64,000 nt of DNA. Source: Nocardia nova (GTDB lineage: Bacteria; Actinomycetota; Actinomycetes; Mycobacteriales; Mycobacteriaceae). Shown here one piece after another: positions 1-8,718 of the stretch. The notes beneath the pieces are model-generated. The model did not search any database and was not told the DNA's origin. It saw only the letters and a list, made by a program, of their open reading frames with translations. Within the stretch, counting starts at the first letter, position 1; the number at the start of each line of letters is the position of its first letter. Both the position numbers and the translations under genes were made by a program. The DNA lies in the NCBI RefSeq assembly GCF_002933465.1, contig NZ_PSZE01000010.1, forward strand, positions 1 to 64,000, given 5' to 3'.

Positions 1-4
1 TAAG

Positions 5-37
5 TCGTCGGCAGCGTCAGATGTGTATAAGAGACAG
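5..37 (+). other. Nextera transposase adapter (library artefact)
   Basis: Bases 5-37 spell the Nextera Read-1 adapter, ending in the 19-bp Tn5 mosaic end AGATGTGTATAAGAGACAG at 19-37. Genomic sequence begins at 38. Open frames starting inside the adapter give the tell-tale N-termini MCIRDR and MYKRQ, which are artefacts. The window therefore starts at a raw contig end. Confidence 0.97.
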
Positions 38-225
38 GCCCCGCCGACCGCATATGGCTCCCCATCGACTCGACCCACACCCACCGCCTGCACCTGCACG
101 AACTCGCCGACGCCTGGCCCCGCCGCACACCCTCGCCGCACGACGAGAACCAGGACTCACCCATCACCCTCGGCGGACAGATCATGCTGCCCGCACCACC
201 ACCGCTGTTCGAGCACCAGAGCTGA
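38..225 (+). CDS. Unknown protein, C-terminal fragment (5' end missing)
   Basis: From base 40 one frame runs open to TGA at 223-225 and encodes about 61 residues ending LFEHQS. It has no start because the contig begins inside the gene. The next gene starts 4 nt after this stop, so the two are probably co-transcribed. The segment has mixed polar and proline content and no motif I recognise. In Gram-positive conjugative elements the gene before a CwlT-type hydrolase is usually a VirB6- or VirB4-like component, so that is a contextual guess only. Confidence 0.6.
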
Positions 226-229
226 TCCG

Positions 230-1240
230 ATGCTGGTCAAAACACTCGGGGCCGGCTCGGCAATGGTCGTGTTCCTCGTCGTCGTCATCGCCGCCGTGGT
301 CACCACCGTCGTGATCTACGGCCAGCCCGTACACGGGGCCGGGTCGTCGCCGGGCGCGCAGAGTACGCCCAGCCCACTCGCCCGTGCCGATATCCCCTCG
401 GATCTGCTGGTGCTCTACCAGCAGGCCGCCGCCGATTGTCCCGGCCTGGACTGGTCGGTGCTGGCAGCGATCGGGAAAGTCGAAACCGACCACGGCCGCT
501 CCACCCTCCCCGGCGCCCAAAACGGCGAGAACTTCGCCGGCGCGGGCGGACTCATGCAATTTCTGGCCCCGACCTTCGACGCCGTCACTACCCGCCACCA
601 GCTGCCCGCCGGCGGGGCGAGCCCGCACTCGCGCTACAACCCCAGCGACGCCATCCACGCCGCCGCCTACTACCTGTGCGACTCCGGCGCACCCGCCGAC
701 CTACACCGAGCGATTTTCGCCTACAACCACTCCGACACCTACGTCACCCAAGTCCTCGACCAAGCCGCCCACTACCGCGCCACACCCACACCCGACAACG
801 CCGATTGCCACGCCGCAAGCGCGGCCGATACCGCTGCCTCGCAGGCGATCTCGTTCGCTTGCGCGCAGCTCGGGCAACCCTACGTGTGGGGCGGCAACGG
901 GCCCGCCGACGGCGGCTGGGACTGCTCCGGGCTCACCAAAGCCGCCTACGCCGCCGCCGGAATCACCTTGCCCCGCACCACCTACGACCAAGTCAACATC
1001 GGAGTCCGCATTCCGGAGAACCAGTTACAACCCGGAGACCTCGTCTTCTACGGCACCGCCGCCAACGTGCATCACGTCGGCCTCTACCTCGGCGCAGGAC
1101 ACATGATCCACGCACCCGACGTCGGACAGCCAGTACAGATCAGCGCCTACAGATACGACGGCGACGACTACTACGGCGCCGTCCGCCCCACCGCGCGAAT
1201 CGCTGCCACACCCGCAACGCGAGGTGGTGCCGATAGCTGA
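230..1240 (+). CDS. Bifunctional peptidoglycan hydrolase (transglycosylase + NlpC/P60), CwlT/VirB1-like
   Basis: This 336-aa protein has an N-terminal membrane anchor (about residues 11-30). A lytic-transglycosylase-like domain follows at about 55-180, with a candidate catalytic Glu85 in GKVETDHG. The C-terminal NlpC/P60 domain (about 200-320) has the cysteine motif WDCSG (Cys232), the histidine motif VHHVGLY (His281/282) and His294. It would cut both glycan and stem peptide outside the membrane. The same pairing is known in CwlT/TcpG proteins of conjugative elements, where it opens the wall for the mating channel. I chose the ATG at 230 because it lies 4 nt after the preceding stop and directly before the membrane segment; the longer in-frame extension is adapter-derived. 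A Rpf/RipA-type housekeeping role is less likely given the neighbours. Confidence 0.85.
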   Translation: MLVKTLGAGSAMVVFLVVVIAAVVTTVVIYGQPVHGAGSSPGAQSTPSPLARADIPSDLLVLYQQAAADCPGLDWSVLAAIGKVETDHGRSTLPGAQNGENFAGAGGLMQFLAPTFDAVTTRHQLPAGGASPHSRYNPSDAIHAAAYYLCDSGAPADLHRAIFAYNHSDTYVTQVLDQAAHYRATPTPDNADCHAASAADTAASQAISFACAQLGQPYVWGGNGPADGGWDCSGLTKAAYAAAGITLPRTTYDQVNIGVRIPENQLQPGDLVFYGTAANVHHVGLYLGAGHMIHAPDVGQPVQISAYRYDGDDYYGAVRPTARIAATPATRGGADS

Positions 1241-1313
1241 CCGGTACACCGCAACAGCCCACCACGCTCTGCGCGCGATCGCCCACTCTAACACCGCGTT
1301 TCGCACCGGGTGA
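1227..1313 (+). CDS. Possible 28-aa ORF overlapping the hydrolase end
   Basis: A GTG at 1227 opens a 28-codon frame that overlaps the last 14 bases of the hydrolase gene and ends at TGA 1311-1313. It has no recognisable motif. The only support is the overlap geometry, which resembles translational coupling; it may be chance in GC-rich DNA. Confidence 0.2.
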   Translation: MPIADRYTATAHHALRAIAHSNTAFRTG

Positions 1314-1392
1314 GCAACCTCACCCGCCCCTCGGCCCTACGTCACTCCAGCCCCACCCACGCCCGCAAGAACGACAGACCAGGAGGTCCACC

Positions 1393-2892
1393 ATGACACC
1401 CACTACCGCCCCCACGCACCGACGCGCTCGCACCCGCTGCGCCGCCCCCACTCTGATCTGCGCCGTTGTCGCGGCGGTCGTGACCGCTGTGTCCGTACTG
1501 GTCTGCGGGGCGGCCACCGCTACTCCGGTATCGGGCCCAGCGAGTTGTCCCCGATGGACAGCCGTGCTCGTCCCAGGCACCGGGGAAGCCCCAGATGAGC
1601 TCGGGGGGATGCTCGCCCCGATCGGAGCGGGCCTTCGCCAGCACTACGGCTCCGACATCGAGGTGCGCACGCTCTCCTACCCGGCCTCGGCGGTCCCGTA
1701 CGGCACCTCCGAAACCGCAGGCAGACAAAACCTGTCGACGCTTCTGCGCGGGTTGTGCTCGTCCACGCGGGCAGTGCTGGCCGGATACTCTCAAGGCGCC
1801 GACATCGCCGGGGACCTCGCCACCGAGATCGGCAACAACCGCGGCCCGATCGCCGCGTCCCGGATCAGGGCGGTCGCGTTGATCTCCGACCCACGCCGCG
1901 ACTCCGACACCCCGCAGCTCGGGACGCCATCACCCGGCGAGGGCATCGCCGGCCCCCGCCAGCACGACTTCGGCACACTCACCAACCGAGTCCGCACCCT
2001 CTGCACCACCGGCGACATCTACTGCTCCACCACACCGCAAGCCTCACCCGCCCTCGCCGCCCTCGGCCACGCCTTCACCGGCACCGACCTTCCACCCACC
2101 AGCAACGACACCGCCACCACCCAAAACCCGGACCAGACCACGACTCCCACAACGGCCCCGGCGACCAGCTCGCCAGCGGCCCCGGACTCGGGCCTGGACG
2201 CGGCGGGTTCCTTCGCCGGGCTCGATCCGTCCGAAATCATCGAGCAGGTTGTCACCGTCCTCTCCGGACTGTCCGGATTCGCCGCAGACCTACCCGCGAT
2301 CGGCAACGACCTCGCTCAGCTGCCCGCGTTGATCGCCAACGGCAACCTTCCCGGCCTGCACCAGATCTCGGGAGACCTGAACAATCAGTTCGCACCGCTG
2401 GTCCAGATGGCCGACCGGATCGACCTGCACCTGGTTGCCCGCGCCCTGGCCCTCGCCGCCCCGCTCGACACCTCCGGGTGGACCAACGTCGCGGCGCAGA
2501 TCGTGAACATCCTGGCCGGCCTCGACATCGCACGCCTCGCCACCGACATAGGCCAAGCCCAGGAAATCGCCTGGAACGCAGCACAAAAACTCGTCACCGG
2601 CAACCCGGCCGGGGCCGCACTCGCACTTTCGGGGCTCGTCCCGGTCGCCGCCGACCTCGCCGCCGCCGCGGCGAGCGCGTTGACCGGGAACGCCGGCACT
2701 CATCTGGCCGGGCTCGCGCACACCTTCACCGCCACCACAACCCCCGACACCAGCACCGCCCTCGCCGACCTCGTTCGCCAAAGCGGCGACGCGACCCGAT
2801 TCGCCACCTCGGGCGTGCACCAGAACGGCTACACCACCGGCCTCGGGCAAGCGCTGGATTGGCTGATCAACCAAATCGACACGACCAAATGA
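1393..2892 (+). CDS. Secreted cutinase-family serine esterase with long C-terminal extension
   Basis: A 499-aa protein with an N-terminal signal or anchor (about residues 18-44) and a cutinase fold: the nucleophile motif GYSQG with Ser133, then candidate Asp208 in CTTGDIYC and His226. Cutinase-like proteins of mycolic-acid bacteria hydrolyse lipid esters at or outside the envelope. After a Thr/Pro-rich linker (about 235-260) comes an Ala/Leu-rich helical region of about 240 residues that is not part of the enzyme domain and is of unknown use. The ATG has a strong AGGAGG at 1381-1386. It lies 152 nt after the wall hydrolase on the same strand. Its location suggests remodelling of the mycolate layer during transfer, which is inference. 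Confidence 0.85.
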   Translation: MTPTTAPTHRRARTRCAAPTLICAVVAAVVTAVSVLVCGAATATPVSGPASCPRWTAVLVPGTGEAPDELGGMLAPIGAGLRQHYGSDIEVRTLSYPASAVPYGTSETAGRQNLSTLLRGLCSSTRAVLAGYSQGADIAGDLATEIGNNRGPIAASRIRAVALISDPRRDSDTPQLGTPSPGEGIAGPRQHDFGTLTNRVRTLCTTGDIYCSTTPQASPALAALGHAFTGTDLPPTSNDTATTQNPDQTTTPTTAPATSSPAAPDSGLDAAGSFAGLDPSEIIEQVVTVLSGLSGFAADLPAIGNDLAQLPALIANGNLPGLHQISGDLNNQFAPLVQMADRIDLHLVARALALAAPLDTSGWTNVAAQIVNILAGLDIARLATDIGQAQEIAWNAAQKLVTGNPAGAALALSGLVPVAADLAAAAASALTGNAGTHLAGLAHTFTATTTPDTSTALADLVRQSGDATRFATSGVHQNGYTTGLGQALDWLINQIDTTK

Positions 2893-2982
2893 GCAGAGGC
2901 TTTATCCGGACTCACATTCGACAATCGCTGATACCGAGGTCATGCCCAGATCAGGAGTAAGCGGCGTGGTCGCGCAGACCCG

Positions 2983-4476
2983 CTATCCACGTTTCGGCAG
3001 GAGGTCGCCGAGATCATCCACCAGATGAGCGACCTCGTCCGGAAATTCCTCAGCCCATGTGGCTAGAAAAGCGCCCGCAACGATGCTGCCGGCCTGGAAA
3101 TCGAGCTCATCGCCGATCTGTTCCCATATGACGTGCCGGTCCCAGTTGGTCAGGGCTCGTTCTTGTACCACCTTTTTGACGCGCTCCTGGTCATGCGTGG
3201 TCAGCTGCAATCGAAGTGCAAGCTTGGGTGAAACCACCTCCAGCCGTTGCATGACCCGATCGAGTACATGTGCCTCTGGCAAGCCATCACCTGGCAGACA
3301 AAAAATGAGGTCACTCTTGCTCGCCCGCTCTGCTTGGTCGCCGTCGAGAACGCAAACCGATGTGAACTGCCTGGTCGGGTCGAGGTTGTGCTGTTGGTGG
3401 ACTTGGATTGCAGGATCGGCCCCGCCCATACTGTGCACTTTCACCGCCTCCAGCTCGACCCCGCCATGAGCCCGCAAGGCCGTGATGACCATCGTTTCGG
3501 CGAACTTGTCTTCTACGAAGATCGCGAGTTTGGCATCGATCTGACCGGTGATCGTGCGCAGCGCTCGGACGTCGAGTTTTCCCTGGAGAACCTCGCCGTC
3601 GTAGGCCGCCCAGATACCCTTCGGTGGCAATGGGGCGAGCGCGTCGTTGGAATGGGTCGTGAAGACGACCTGGCAACCTTTACGTTTGGCCACACCGATG
3701 AGGTACTCGACCATGCGTCGTGTCGCGACCGGATGCAGGCCGTTCTCGATCTCCTCGATCAGAATCATCGAACCGTCCTGGGCCGCCTCGACCTCGGCGA
3801 CGATCCGGATGACGCTGGCCTCGCCTGCCCCGAAATGGAACTCGGTGTACTCGACGTCATTTTGCGTGCGACCCGAGAACAACGTGACGTTACCAGCCTG
3901 GTCAACGTAGAGCTGTTCGAAGCCGTGAACCGGCTTGCCGAGTATCCGCGCGACGTACGCAGCTACCTCCGGGTGCAGCTGCTCCTGCTTGAGTGCCGAA
4001 AATGCCGCCCTCGCAGCCTTCTTGAGCTGGGCACGCTCTGTCGCCGGGAGCGTGCGATCCACCCCGAAGACCTTCACCTCACGGTCGAGCACGGAGTCAC
4101 GACTCCACCGGTACTCCTTGAAACGCGCCGTACGGGCAACAGTTCCTCGGGGGCTCAGCCCCTTATCGATCACCTCGTATTCGATCGACCAGTTCTGCAT
4201 GCTCGCGTCGTGCTTGCCCCCTTTGGCGAAGAAGCGCCCAGGCGAAACACTCTTGTATGCCAAAGCAGCAGCACCGAGCACAGTGCTCTTGCCGCCGCCG
4301 TTCGGACCGACGACGGCGGTGACGGGAAAGTCGAAAGTCACAGTGCGATCGGTGAATCCGCGCACTTTACGCAGGGTGACCCGCTTCAGATACTTGCCGT
4401 AACTTCCCTTTGAGACCTTCTCCTCCAAGCCGCTGATCTCACTCTGACGGATCTCGCTCCGGTAGTACTCGTCCAT
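2983..4476 (-). CDS. OLD-family-like ATPase/TOPRIM nuclease
   Basis: A 497-aa protein with an ABC/RecF-type ATPase domain: Walker A GPNGGGKST at residues 57-65, an ILIEEIENGLHP Walker B/signature region, and a following TTHSND switch histidine. The C-terminal third looks like a TOPRIM domain, with a VEDKFAE glutamate and a VLDGDQ acidic pair. OLD proteins couple ATP hydrolysis to DNA nicking or cleavage and often act in phage defence. I chose the ATG at 4476 because GAGGAGA lies 6 nt upstream; an open extension to 4563 lacks such a site. It converges on the cutinase gene and has no partner helicase beside it, so it would be a stand-alone (class 1-like) OLD protein. Confidence 0.75.
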   Translation of the reverse strand: MDEYYRSEIRQSEISGLEEKVSKGSYGKYLKRVTLRKVRGFTDRTVTFDFPVTAVVGPNGGGKSTVLGAAALAYKSVSPGRFFAKGGKHDASMQNWSIEYEVIDKGLSPRGTVARTARFKEYRWSRDSVLDREVKVFGVDRTLPATERAQLKKAARAAFSALKQEQLHPEVAAYVARILGKPVHGFEQLYVDQAGNVTLFSGRTQNDVEYTEFHFGAGEASVIRIVAEVEAAQDGSMILIEEIENGLHPVATRRMVEYLIGVAKRKGCQVVFTTHSNDALAPLPPKGIWAAYDGEVLQGKLDVRALRTITGQIDAKLAIFVEDKFAETMVITALRAHGGVELEAVKVHSMGGADPAIQVHQQHNLDPTRQFTSVCVLDGDQAERASKSDLIFCLPGDGLPEAHVLDRVMQRLEVVSPKLALRLQLTTHDQERVKKVVQERALTNWDRHVIWEQIGDELDFQAGSIVAGAFLATWAEEFPDEVAHLVDDLGDLLPKRG

Positions 4477-5024
4477 GAACTCTCCTCGGGCGCGACCAGC
4501 CTCTGCCAGGTCACCGGCAACCAATCTCCCCATCTTTCCACCGCCAGACAATACGAACAGCACCGGTAACCGAATGCTGTGCTAGCTAGATGATGCCTGG
4601 GGCGAGTATCGATGGGTGCGGCACGCCAGGGGAAGCGCCTCCCTCGGGGGTCGACACCGCGGTCACAATGCAGGCACAGGGTTGATCGAGGACAGAGCGG
4701 ACCTCACCGACACGCAACTCCAGTCACACACCACGCAAGTCGTCCGTCGAATATCGCATCAAACGAATGCCTTCCTCCTATCGGTCAAATAGGCGGGTCA
4801 TTCGGCCGGTGGTGGGGCTGCACCGGCGGGACTGCCGACGGAGGCGCCGCACGGTGGGGCCGCTCCGGTGCCGACCGGTGACCGACCCGGGCGCGGGCTG
4901 ATTCGTGGATTATCGCGTGTCTGGTTCCAACCTGTTGTCGCACATGTTCGAATGCAACAGCGTTCGGCCCGGATCGGATGCGGTTGCGACGCGGCCGATC
5001 CCGGGCATTGTGGCGCGCACCGAA
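4477..5024. other. Non-coding stretch upstream of the OLD-like gene
   Basis: About 550 bases without a gene I can support. It separates the OLD-like gene's start from the terminator hairpin of the next minus-strand gene and presumably carries the OLD promoter. Short open frames here are proline/arginine-rich shadows. Confidence 0.5.
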
Positions 5025-5071
5025 ATGGCCAGTGGGGCCGAGAAGGTGTCCTTCTCGGCCCCACCGGCCAT
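5025..5071 (-). terminator. Strong hairpin terminator
   Basis: Two 22-base arms (5025-5046 and 5050-5071) pair around a 3-base loop with a single G-U-type mismatch. The core arm is GGGGCCGAGAAGG. The hairpin sits 19 bases past the stop of the minus-strand gene ending at 5091. It has no T tract, as is usual in actinobacteria. Confidence 0.85.
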
Positions 5072-5090
5072 CGGGTTGGGTTCGCTGCGG

Positions 5091-5522
5091 TCAGCTGGTG
5101 GCAGTGTGCAGGGCGTGGGCGAACGGGCCCGGCAGGTGGGCGGCGCTGTTGAGCCTCCACGTCGGCAGGTCGACCGCCGGTCCGGACACGGTCCCGGCGA
5201 CGGCATGGTGGCTGGCCACGGCTGTGGCCGCGTGGTCGAAGTCGGGATACGACGTCCCCGTCAGGGGCCCGCTGGTGACCTCGATCCGGCCGGTGCCGGG
5301 GTAGAAGCAGGCGTCGGTGCGCAGTTTGCGGTACACGGTGAACACCGCCAGCGATTGCGGCAGCGAGGTGGGCGCCGCTGCGGTGAGGTGGCGTACGGCT
5401 TCCTCAGCGATGGCTCCCCACAGTTCGAAACTGTCGGGGGTGTGGGTGGAGGTGTCGAACACCTCGTGCAAGGCGACCGCGAGAGCGGCCTGGCTGGCGG
5501 CGGTGTGGGTGTGGGCGTTCAT
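5091..5522 (-). CDS. Hypothetical protein, 143 aa
   Basis: I do not recognise this protein. It starts MNAHTHTAAS, is soluble with no membrane segment, and has a helical first half (ALAVALHEVF, FELWGAIAEEAVRHL) followed by a Gly/Ser/Thr-rich, probably beta second half. The ATG at 5522 was preferred over the longer frame because a GAAAGG ribosome site precedes it and the upstream extension is arginine-rich shadow. The gene is the last of the minus-strand series that begins with the MoxR-type ATPase and is followed by the hairpin at 5025-5071. Confidence 0.65.
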   Translation of the reverse strand: MNAHTHTAASQAALAVALHEVFDTSTHTPDSFELWGAIAEEAVRHLTAAAPTSLPQSLAVFTVYRKLRTDACFYPGTGRIEVTSGPLTGTSYPDFDHAATAVASHHAVAGTVSGPAVDLPTWRLNSAAHLPGPFAHALHTATS

Positions 5523-5629
5523 GATCGGTGAGAACCTTTCTCGAAATGTGAGGCGAACGGAATCGGTTCGGTCTGGTGGGTGGCGGTGCGCCGGTGCCGT
5601 GTGGCGGGTGCGGCGCACCGCCACCGAGG

Positions 5630-6403
5630 TCACTGGCCGGGAGCCAGCGCGAACTTCTTGGGCCGGGTGCAGGTCTGGCGGGCGGTGCCCAGCGTGGTGA
5701 GTTTGACCAGCGCGTTGTGTACCGCGCCGCTGCTGCGCCTCAACACTTTCCCGATCTCGTGCGGCGTGAATTCCGTGCCGGGAGAATCGCGCAGGTGGTC
5801 CTCGACTTCCCCGCGCAACGCGCCCGGAGCCAGCCGCTGCGGTGACTCCTCCTGCGCCGCTGCCACATCGGGGTCACCGATGGGGGTATCGGCGGCGGCT
5901 GCGGCGGTTACGGTCCCTGTGTGGGCTGTTGCGGCGGGTTCCGGCGGTGCCTGCGTGCCGGTGGCGGGGTCGGGAGCGGTGGGGGTGTCGTCGGCGGATT
6001 CGGTTGCTGTGGGGGCGGTGTCGCTTCTCGGCTCGGTCGCCGCGTCCGGTTGCGCCGTGTCGGGTGGGCTCGTCGTCTCGGCCGGGGTGACCGGTTCGGC
6101 CGGGGCGGTGGGCGACCAGTGTTCGGCGGCGCGGGGGTTGTCGGGGTCGCGGTCGCGGCGCGCGGCACCGGCGGCGGCCCAGCCGGACAGGATGCGCCGG
6201 GCGGTGGAGCCCGCGATTCCGGCGATGCCCGCCAGTCCGGTGGCGGTGTTTCCGGGGGATTCGCACAGCGCGGTCCACAACGCTTTCTCGCTGTCGGTGC
6301 GCAGTACCGGCGCATCGGCTGGCGGTTTCGTGGCCGGTGCGGGCGTGGTTTGGGCGGTGTTTTTCGCCGCCCGTTTCGTGGTGTTCTTCTTTCGTGCGGA
6401 CAT
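5630..6403 (-). CDS. Protein with two winged-helix-like ends and Pro/Ala/Thr linker
   Basis: A 257-aa protein. The N-terminus is lysine-rich (MSARKKNTTKR). A MarR/IclR-like helical segment at about 40-90 is followed by a disordered linker of about 90 residues rich in Pro, Ala and Thr. The C-terminal winged-helix segment contains FTPHEIGKVLRRSSGAVHNAL. The last segment closely resembles the N-terminal domain of the MoxR-type ATPase encoded at 10443-11591 (SPREIAKLISRSSGAVGNAL), which suggests a shared target or a regulator-effector pair. The ATG at 6403 has GGGAGGAA just upstream. A DNA-binding role is likely; the regulated promoter is unknown. Confidence 0.7.
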   Translation of the reverse strand: MSARKKNTTKRAAKNTAQTTPAPATKPPADAPVLRTDSEKALWTALCESPGNTATGLAGIAGIAGSTARRILSGWAAAGAARRDRDPDNPRAAEHWSPTAPAEPVTPAETTSPPDTAQPDAATEPRSDTAPTATESADDTPTAPDPATGTQAPPEPAATAHTGTVTAAAAADTPIGDPDVAAAQEESPQRLAPGALRGEVEDHLRDSPGTEFTPHEIGKVLRRSSGAVHNALVKLTTLGTARQTCTRPKKFALAPGQ

Positions 6404-6683
6404 GACAGTTCCTCCCTGAAAATTGGGGAATTCGAGGGAATTAGCGGGTGTGCGGATCATGTCCCGGCCGGGACAGAAACCCCGCCGTATCACCCGATTC
6501 CGGGCCGATGCGGTGGTGTTCCCCGTCTATGAACGCTCGATACCGGTGACAATGTCAAGCGGTGCATAGGAAAATAACGCGATCAGAATTTCTTCTCGTG
6601 GTTCCGGGCCGGAATTTCATTGTTGGAGTCGAATTCGACTCGTCTCGACTTTCTCGCCATTTCTCCCGCGATAGCAGAGCGAA
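6404..6683. other. Intergenic leader of the winged-helix gene
   Basis: About 280 bases without a gene. It is more AT-rich than its surroundings (for example around 6410-6440 and 6560-6660) and probably contains the promoter for the minus-strand gene starting at 6403. No operator could be defined. Confidence 0.4.
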
Positions 6684-6712
6684 GCCGCCACCGCCGGTAA
6701 GGCGGTGGCGGC
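6684..6712 (-). terminator. Perfect 12-bp hairpin terminator
   Basis: Arms GCCGCCACCGCC (6684-6695) and GGCGGTGGCGGC (6701-6712) pair perfectly around GGTAA. It lies 27 bases beyond the stop of the minus-strand gene ending at 6739. Confidence 0.85.
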
Positions 6713-6738
6713 ACTGGCGGCGGTGTTGCCGAGGATGG

Positions 6739-7638
6739 TCAGTCGAGTCGGAACTCGTCGAGGCGCGCCAGTTCGGTGTGCAGCTCGCTGAGTCGTTGCA
6801 GTGCCTCGTCGATGTCGCGGGCAGCGAATTCGGCGCGCACACTGTCAGAGTCCGGGAGCTGCCGCAGCCGCAATGTGACGGCCATGGCGGCGAGGGTGCG
6901 TGACAGGACCTCGGCTCGGTCGGCCAGCGCGTGGCTGTCTTGTCGCACGAGATCGCTGGTGTGGGCGCGCTGGAGTGCGTAGAGCGTGCGCATCTGCTCA
7001 TGCCATCGCTCACTCGCGCCGTCGGCTGGCAGCAACTCCCACGGCAGGACCCAGACGCGTCCTCTCCGCGCGCATTCAACCTCGCACTCGTGGAGGATGC
7101 CGTGCCGACAACGCAAGGTGGTCACCACCGCCCGCAGATCGGGTGCGTCGACGTCGATGACCTCGTCCCCCAACTGGACCGGGCAGTGGGCACCGCGCAC
7201 CGTGCCCGTGGATTCGGATTCGGCAACGGCTATCGAGTCGGCCGGTACTGGGGAGCTATGTCCGGCAGGTGCCGGAACGGGTTGCGGGGCTTCGAGGTCG
7301 AGCAGGAACGGGCCGCGCGGGGAGATCGGAATCATGGCGGCCATGTCCGGGGAGCGCAGATCCGTGGTCCACTGGGCGAGGTCGCCGGCGAGGCCAGGGA
7401 CCTCGATCTCATTGCCTCGGCTGTCGAGGAAGGCGTGCGCGTCGAGCCCGCCGTAGGGGGCCCAGTCGAACTCGACATAGTGCACGCTCGGAGCGCGGCG
7501 GCCGATCTCGGTGACGACCGCGGCGAGGGCGGCCTCGGTGATGGCCCGTTCGCGGGCCGGGCCGCCGGGCATCGCGTGCGCGGCGTCCAGGCGGGCGTGG
7601 AGATCGGCGAGGGGATCGGTGGGCGGGTGCGTGGTCAT
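6739..7638 (-). CDS. Hypothetical protein, 299 aa
   Basis: No family recognised. The protein is soluble and acidic, with a mixed alpha/beta first half (HYVEFDWAPYGGLDAHAF), a central Cys/His cluster (TLRCRHGILHECEVECARRG, about 175-195) that could bind a metal, and a helical C-terminal part with heptad-like leucines (about 215-299). The ATG at 7638 is preceded by GGAAGGAA. It sits between two hairpins in a row of separately terminated minus-strand genes downstream of the VWA and MoxR genes. Confidence 0.7.
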   Translation of the reverse strand: MTTHPPTDPLADLHARLDAAHAMPGGPARERAITEAALAAVVTEIGRRAPSVHYVEFDWAPYGGLDAHAFLDSRGNEIEVPGLAGDLAQWTTDLRSPDMAAMIPISPRGPFLLDLEAPQPVPAPAGHSSPVPADSIAVAESESTGTVRGAHCPVQLGDEVIDVDAPDLRAVVTTLRCRHGILHECEVECARRGRVWVLPWELLPADGASERWHEQMRTLYALQRAHTSDLVRQDSHALADRAEVLSRTLAAMAVTLRLRQLPDSDSVRAEFAARDIDEALQRLSELHTELARLDEFRLD

Positions 7639-7696
7639 GGTGGTGAGTTCCTTCCGTGCTGGGATGTTTCGTCTGGCGTGGTGGGTGCCGGTCCCC

Positions 7697-7721
7697 CGCC
7701 GCCCCTTTGGGCAGGGCGGCG
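7697..7721 (-). terminator. Hairpin between two hypothetical genes
   Basis: Arms CGCCGCCC (7697-7704) and GGGCGGCG (7714-7721) flank a 9-base loop. It is located between the stop at 7741 and the next start at 7638 on the minus strand. Confidence 0.65.
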
Positions 7722-7740
7722 AGGGTGGACGGCGTGCGGG

Positions 7741-8640
7741 TCAGCGATGCGAGCGGGCGGTGAGATAGCGGCGGGCCTCGATCAGAGCGGCGGTGGCGCG
7801 GGCGGTGGCGTGGATGACCGGCAGGATCAGGCACCCGGCCGGTCCGGGCCGAAAGGAGTCGATGTAAGGCGAGCGGGGCTGTCCGTCCCATCCGGGTTCG
7901 TCGCCAGGCACGATCACGTCGTAGACGGTGGTGTTCACCTCGACCGTGATCCGGTACTCGCCCTCGGGAAGCTCCTGCCACTGGCCGGGCGCTGCCACCG
8001 AGGCCAGCGCGAACACCTGAGCGGCGATCGTCGCGGCCGTGACGACATCCTCGCCGGTGACATCGGCGGCCCAGCGGTCCACACGCATGATCTCGCCGGT
8101 GAGCTGGTCGTGGAGGTGGTCGGCCCAGTCGCGGCATGCGCGGCAGGTGCGGCGGCGGCCGGTCGGGCCCAGCGCGTCGCGATCTTCGAGGGCGTTGTCC
8201 GCCCGCAGGGCGCACACCAGATCCCCGACGGAGGCGGCCCGGTCGCGGGCATCGCGCAGCTCGCTCACCGCGACCTCGTCGAGGTGAGCGGGGTCGAGGT
8301 CGTAGTCGTGCAGGTCGTGATTGCGGTGCTCGGTCATGGCGGGGTGCCTCGATTCGTGTGTGGCGGTGCTGGTTTCCGTTGCTGTGTGCGGTGCGGGGGT
8401 GGTGCGGGCCCAGACGACGGGCAGCGGACCGCCGGTGGTGAGGTGGGCGTCGAGGGCGGCCATGAGGTCGCTGGTGTCGCGGTAGAGCTCTTCGAGCCGG
8501 TCGTGATGGTCGGCGGCCTCGCTGGCGCGTTCGATGCGGTGCTCGTCGCGGTTGTAGGCGGCGATCGCCTCGGCGACGGTGTGGCGGATGGCCCGGAACT
8601 CGGCGAGGGTGTCGTCGGGGTCGAACCTGTCGCGGGTCAT
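7741..8640 (-). CDS. Hypothetical protein, 299 aa, with central CxxC
   Basis: Not recognised. The first 70 residues are charged and helical (FDPDDTLAEFRAIRHTVAEA). A Thr/His-rich linker follows, then a helical region with a single CRACRDW motif (about 165-172) and a C-terminal region with beta character (YRITVEVNTTVYDVIV). The start has AAGGAG about 8 nt upstream. An internal ATG (MTEHRNHD, near residue 101) also has a GAGG site, so a second, shorter product or two originally separate genes are possible. Same length as its neighbour at 6739-7638 but no obvious sequence similarity. Confidence 0.65.
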   Translation of the reverse strand: MTRDRFDPDDTLAEFRAIRHTVAEAIAAYNRDEHRIERASEAADHHDRLEELYRDTSDLMAALDAHLTTGGPLPVVWARTTPAPHTATETSTATHESRHPAMTEHRNHDLHDYDLDPAHLDEVAVSELRDARDRAASVGDLVCALRADNALEDRDALGPTGRRRTCRACRDWADHLHDQLTGEIMRVDRWAADVTGEDVVTAATIAAQVFALASVAAPGQWQELPEGEYRITVEVNTTVYDVIVPGDEPGWDGQPRSPYIDSFRPGPAGCLILPVIHATARATAALIEARRYLTARSHR

Positions 8641-8679
8641 GGTGCGAAACTCCTTGTGATCGAGGGTGTCTCGGTGTCC

Positions 8680-8708
8680 CCCGGGCGCGGCGCTGTACCG
8701 CGCCCGGG
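8680..8708 (-). terminator. Perfect 11-bp hairpin terminator after the VWA gene
   Basis: Arms CCCGGGCGCGG (8680-8690) and CCGCGCCCGGG (8698-8708) pair perfectly around a 7-base loop, 10 bases beyond the stop of the VWA gene (8719). Confidence 0.85.
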
Positions 8709-8718
8709 AGGGAGGGGG

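Noticed and set aside
21..314. 97-aa frame starting MCIRDR
   Set aside because: Its start lies in the sequencing adapter and the rest is an out-of-frame shadow of the hydrolase gene.
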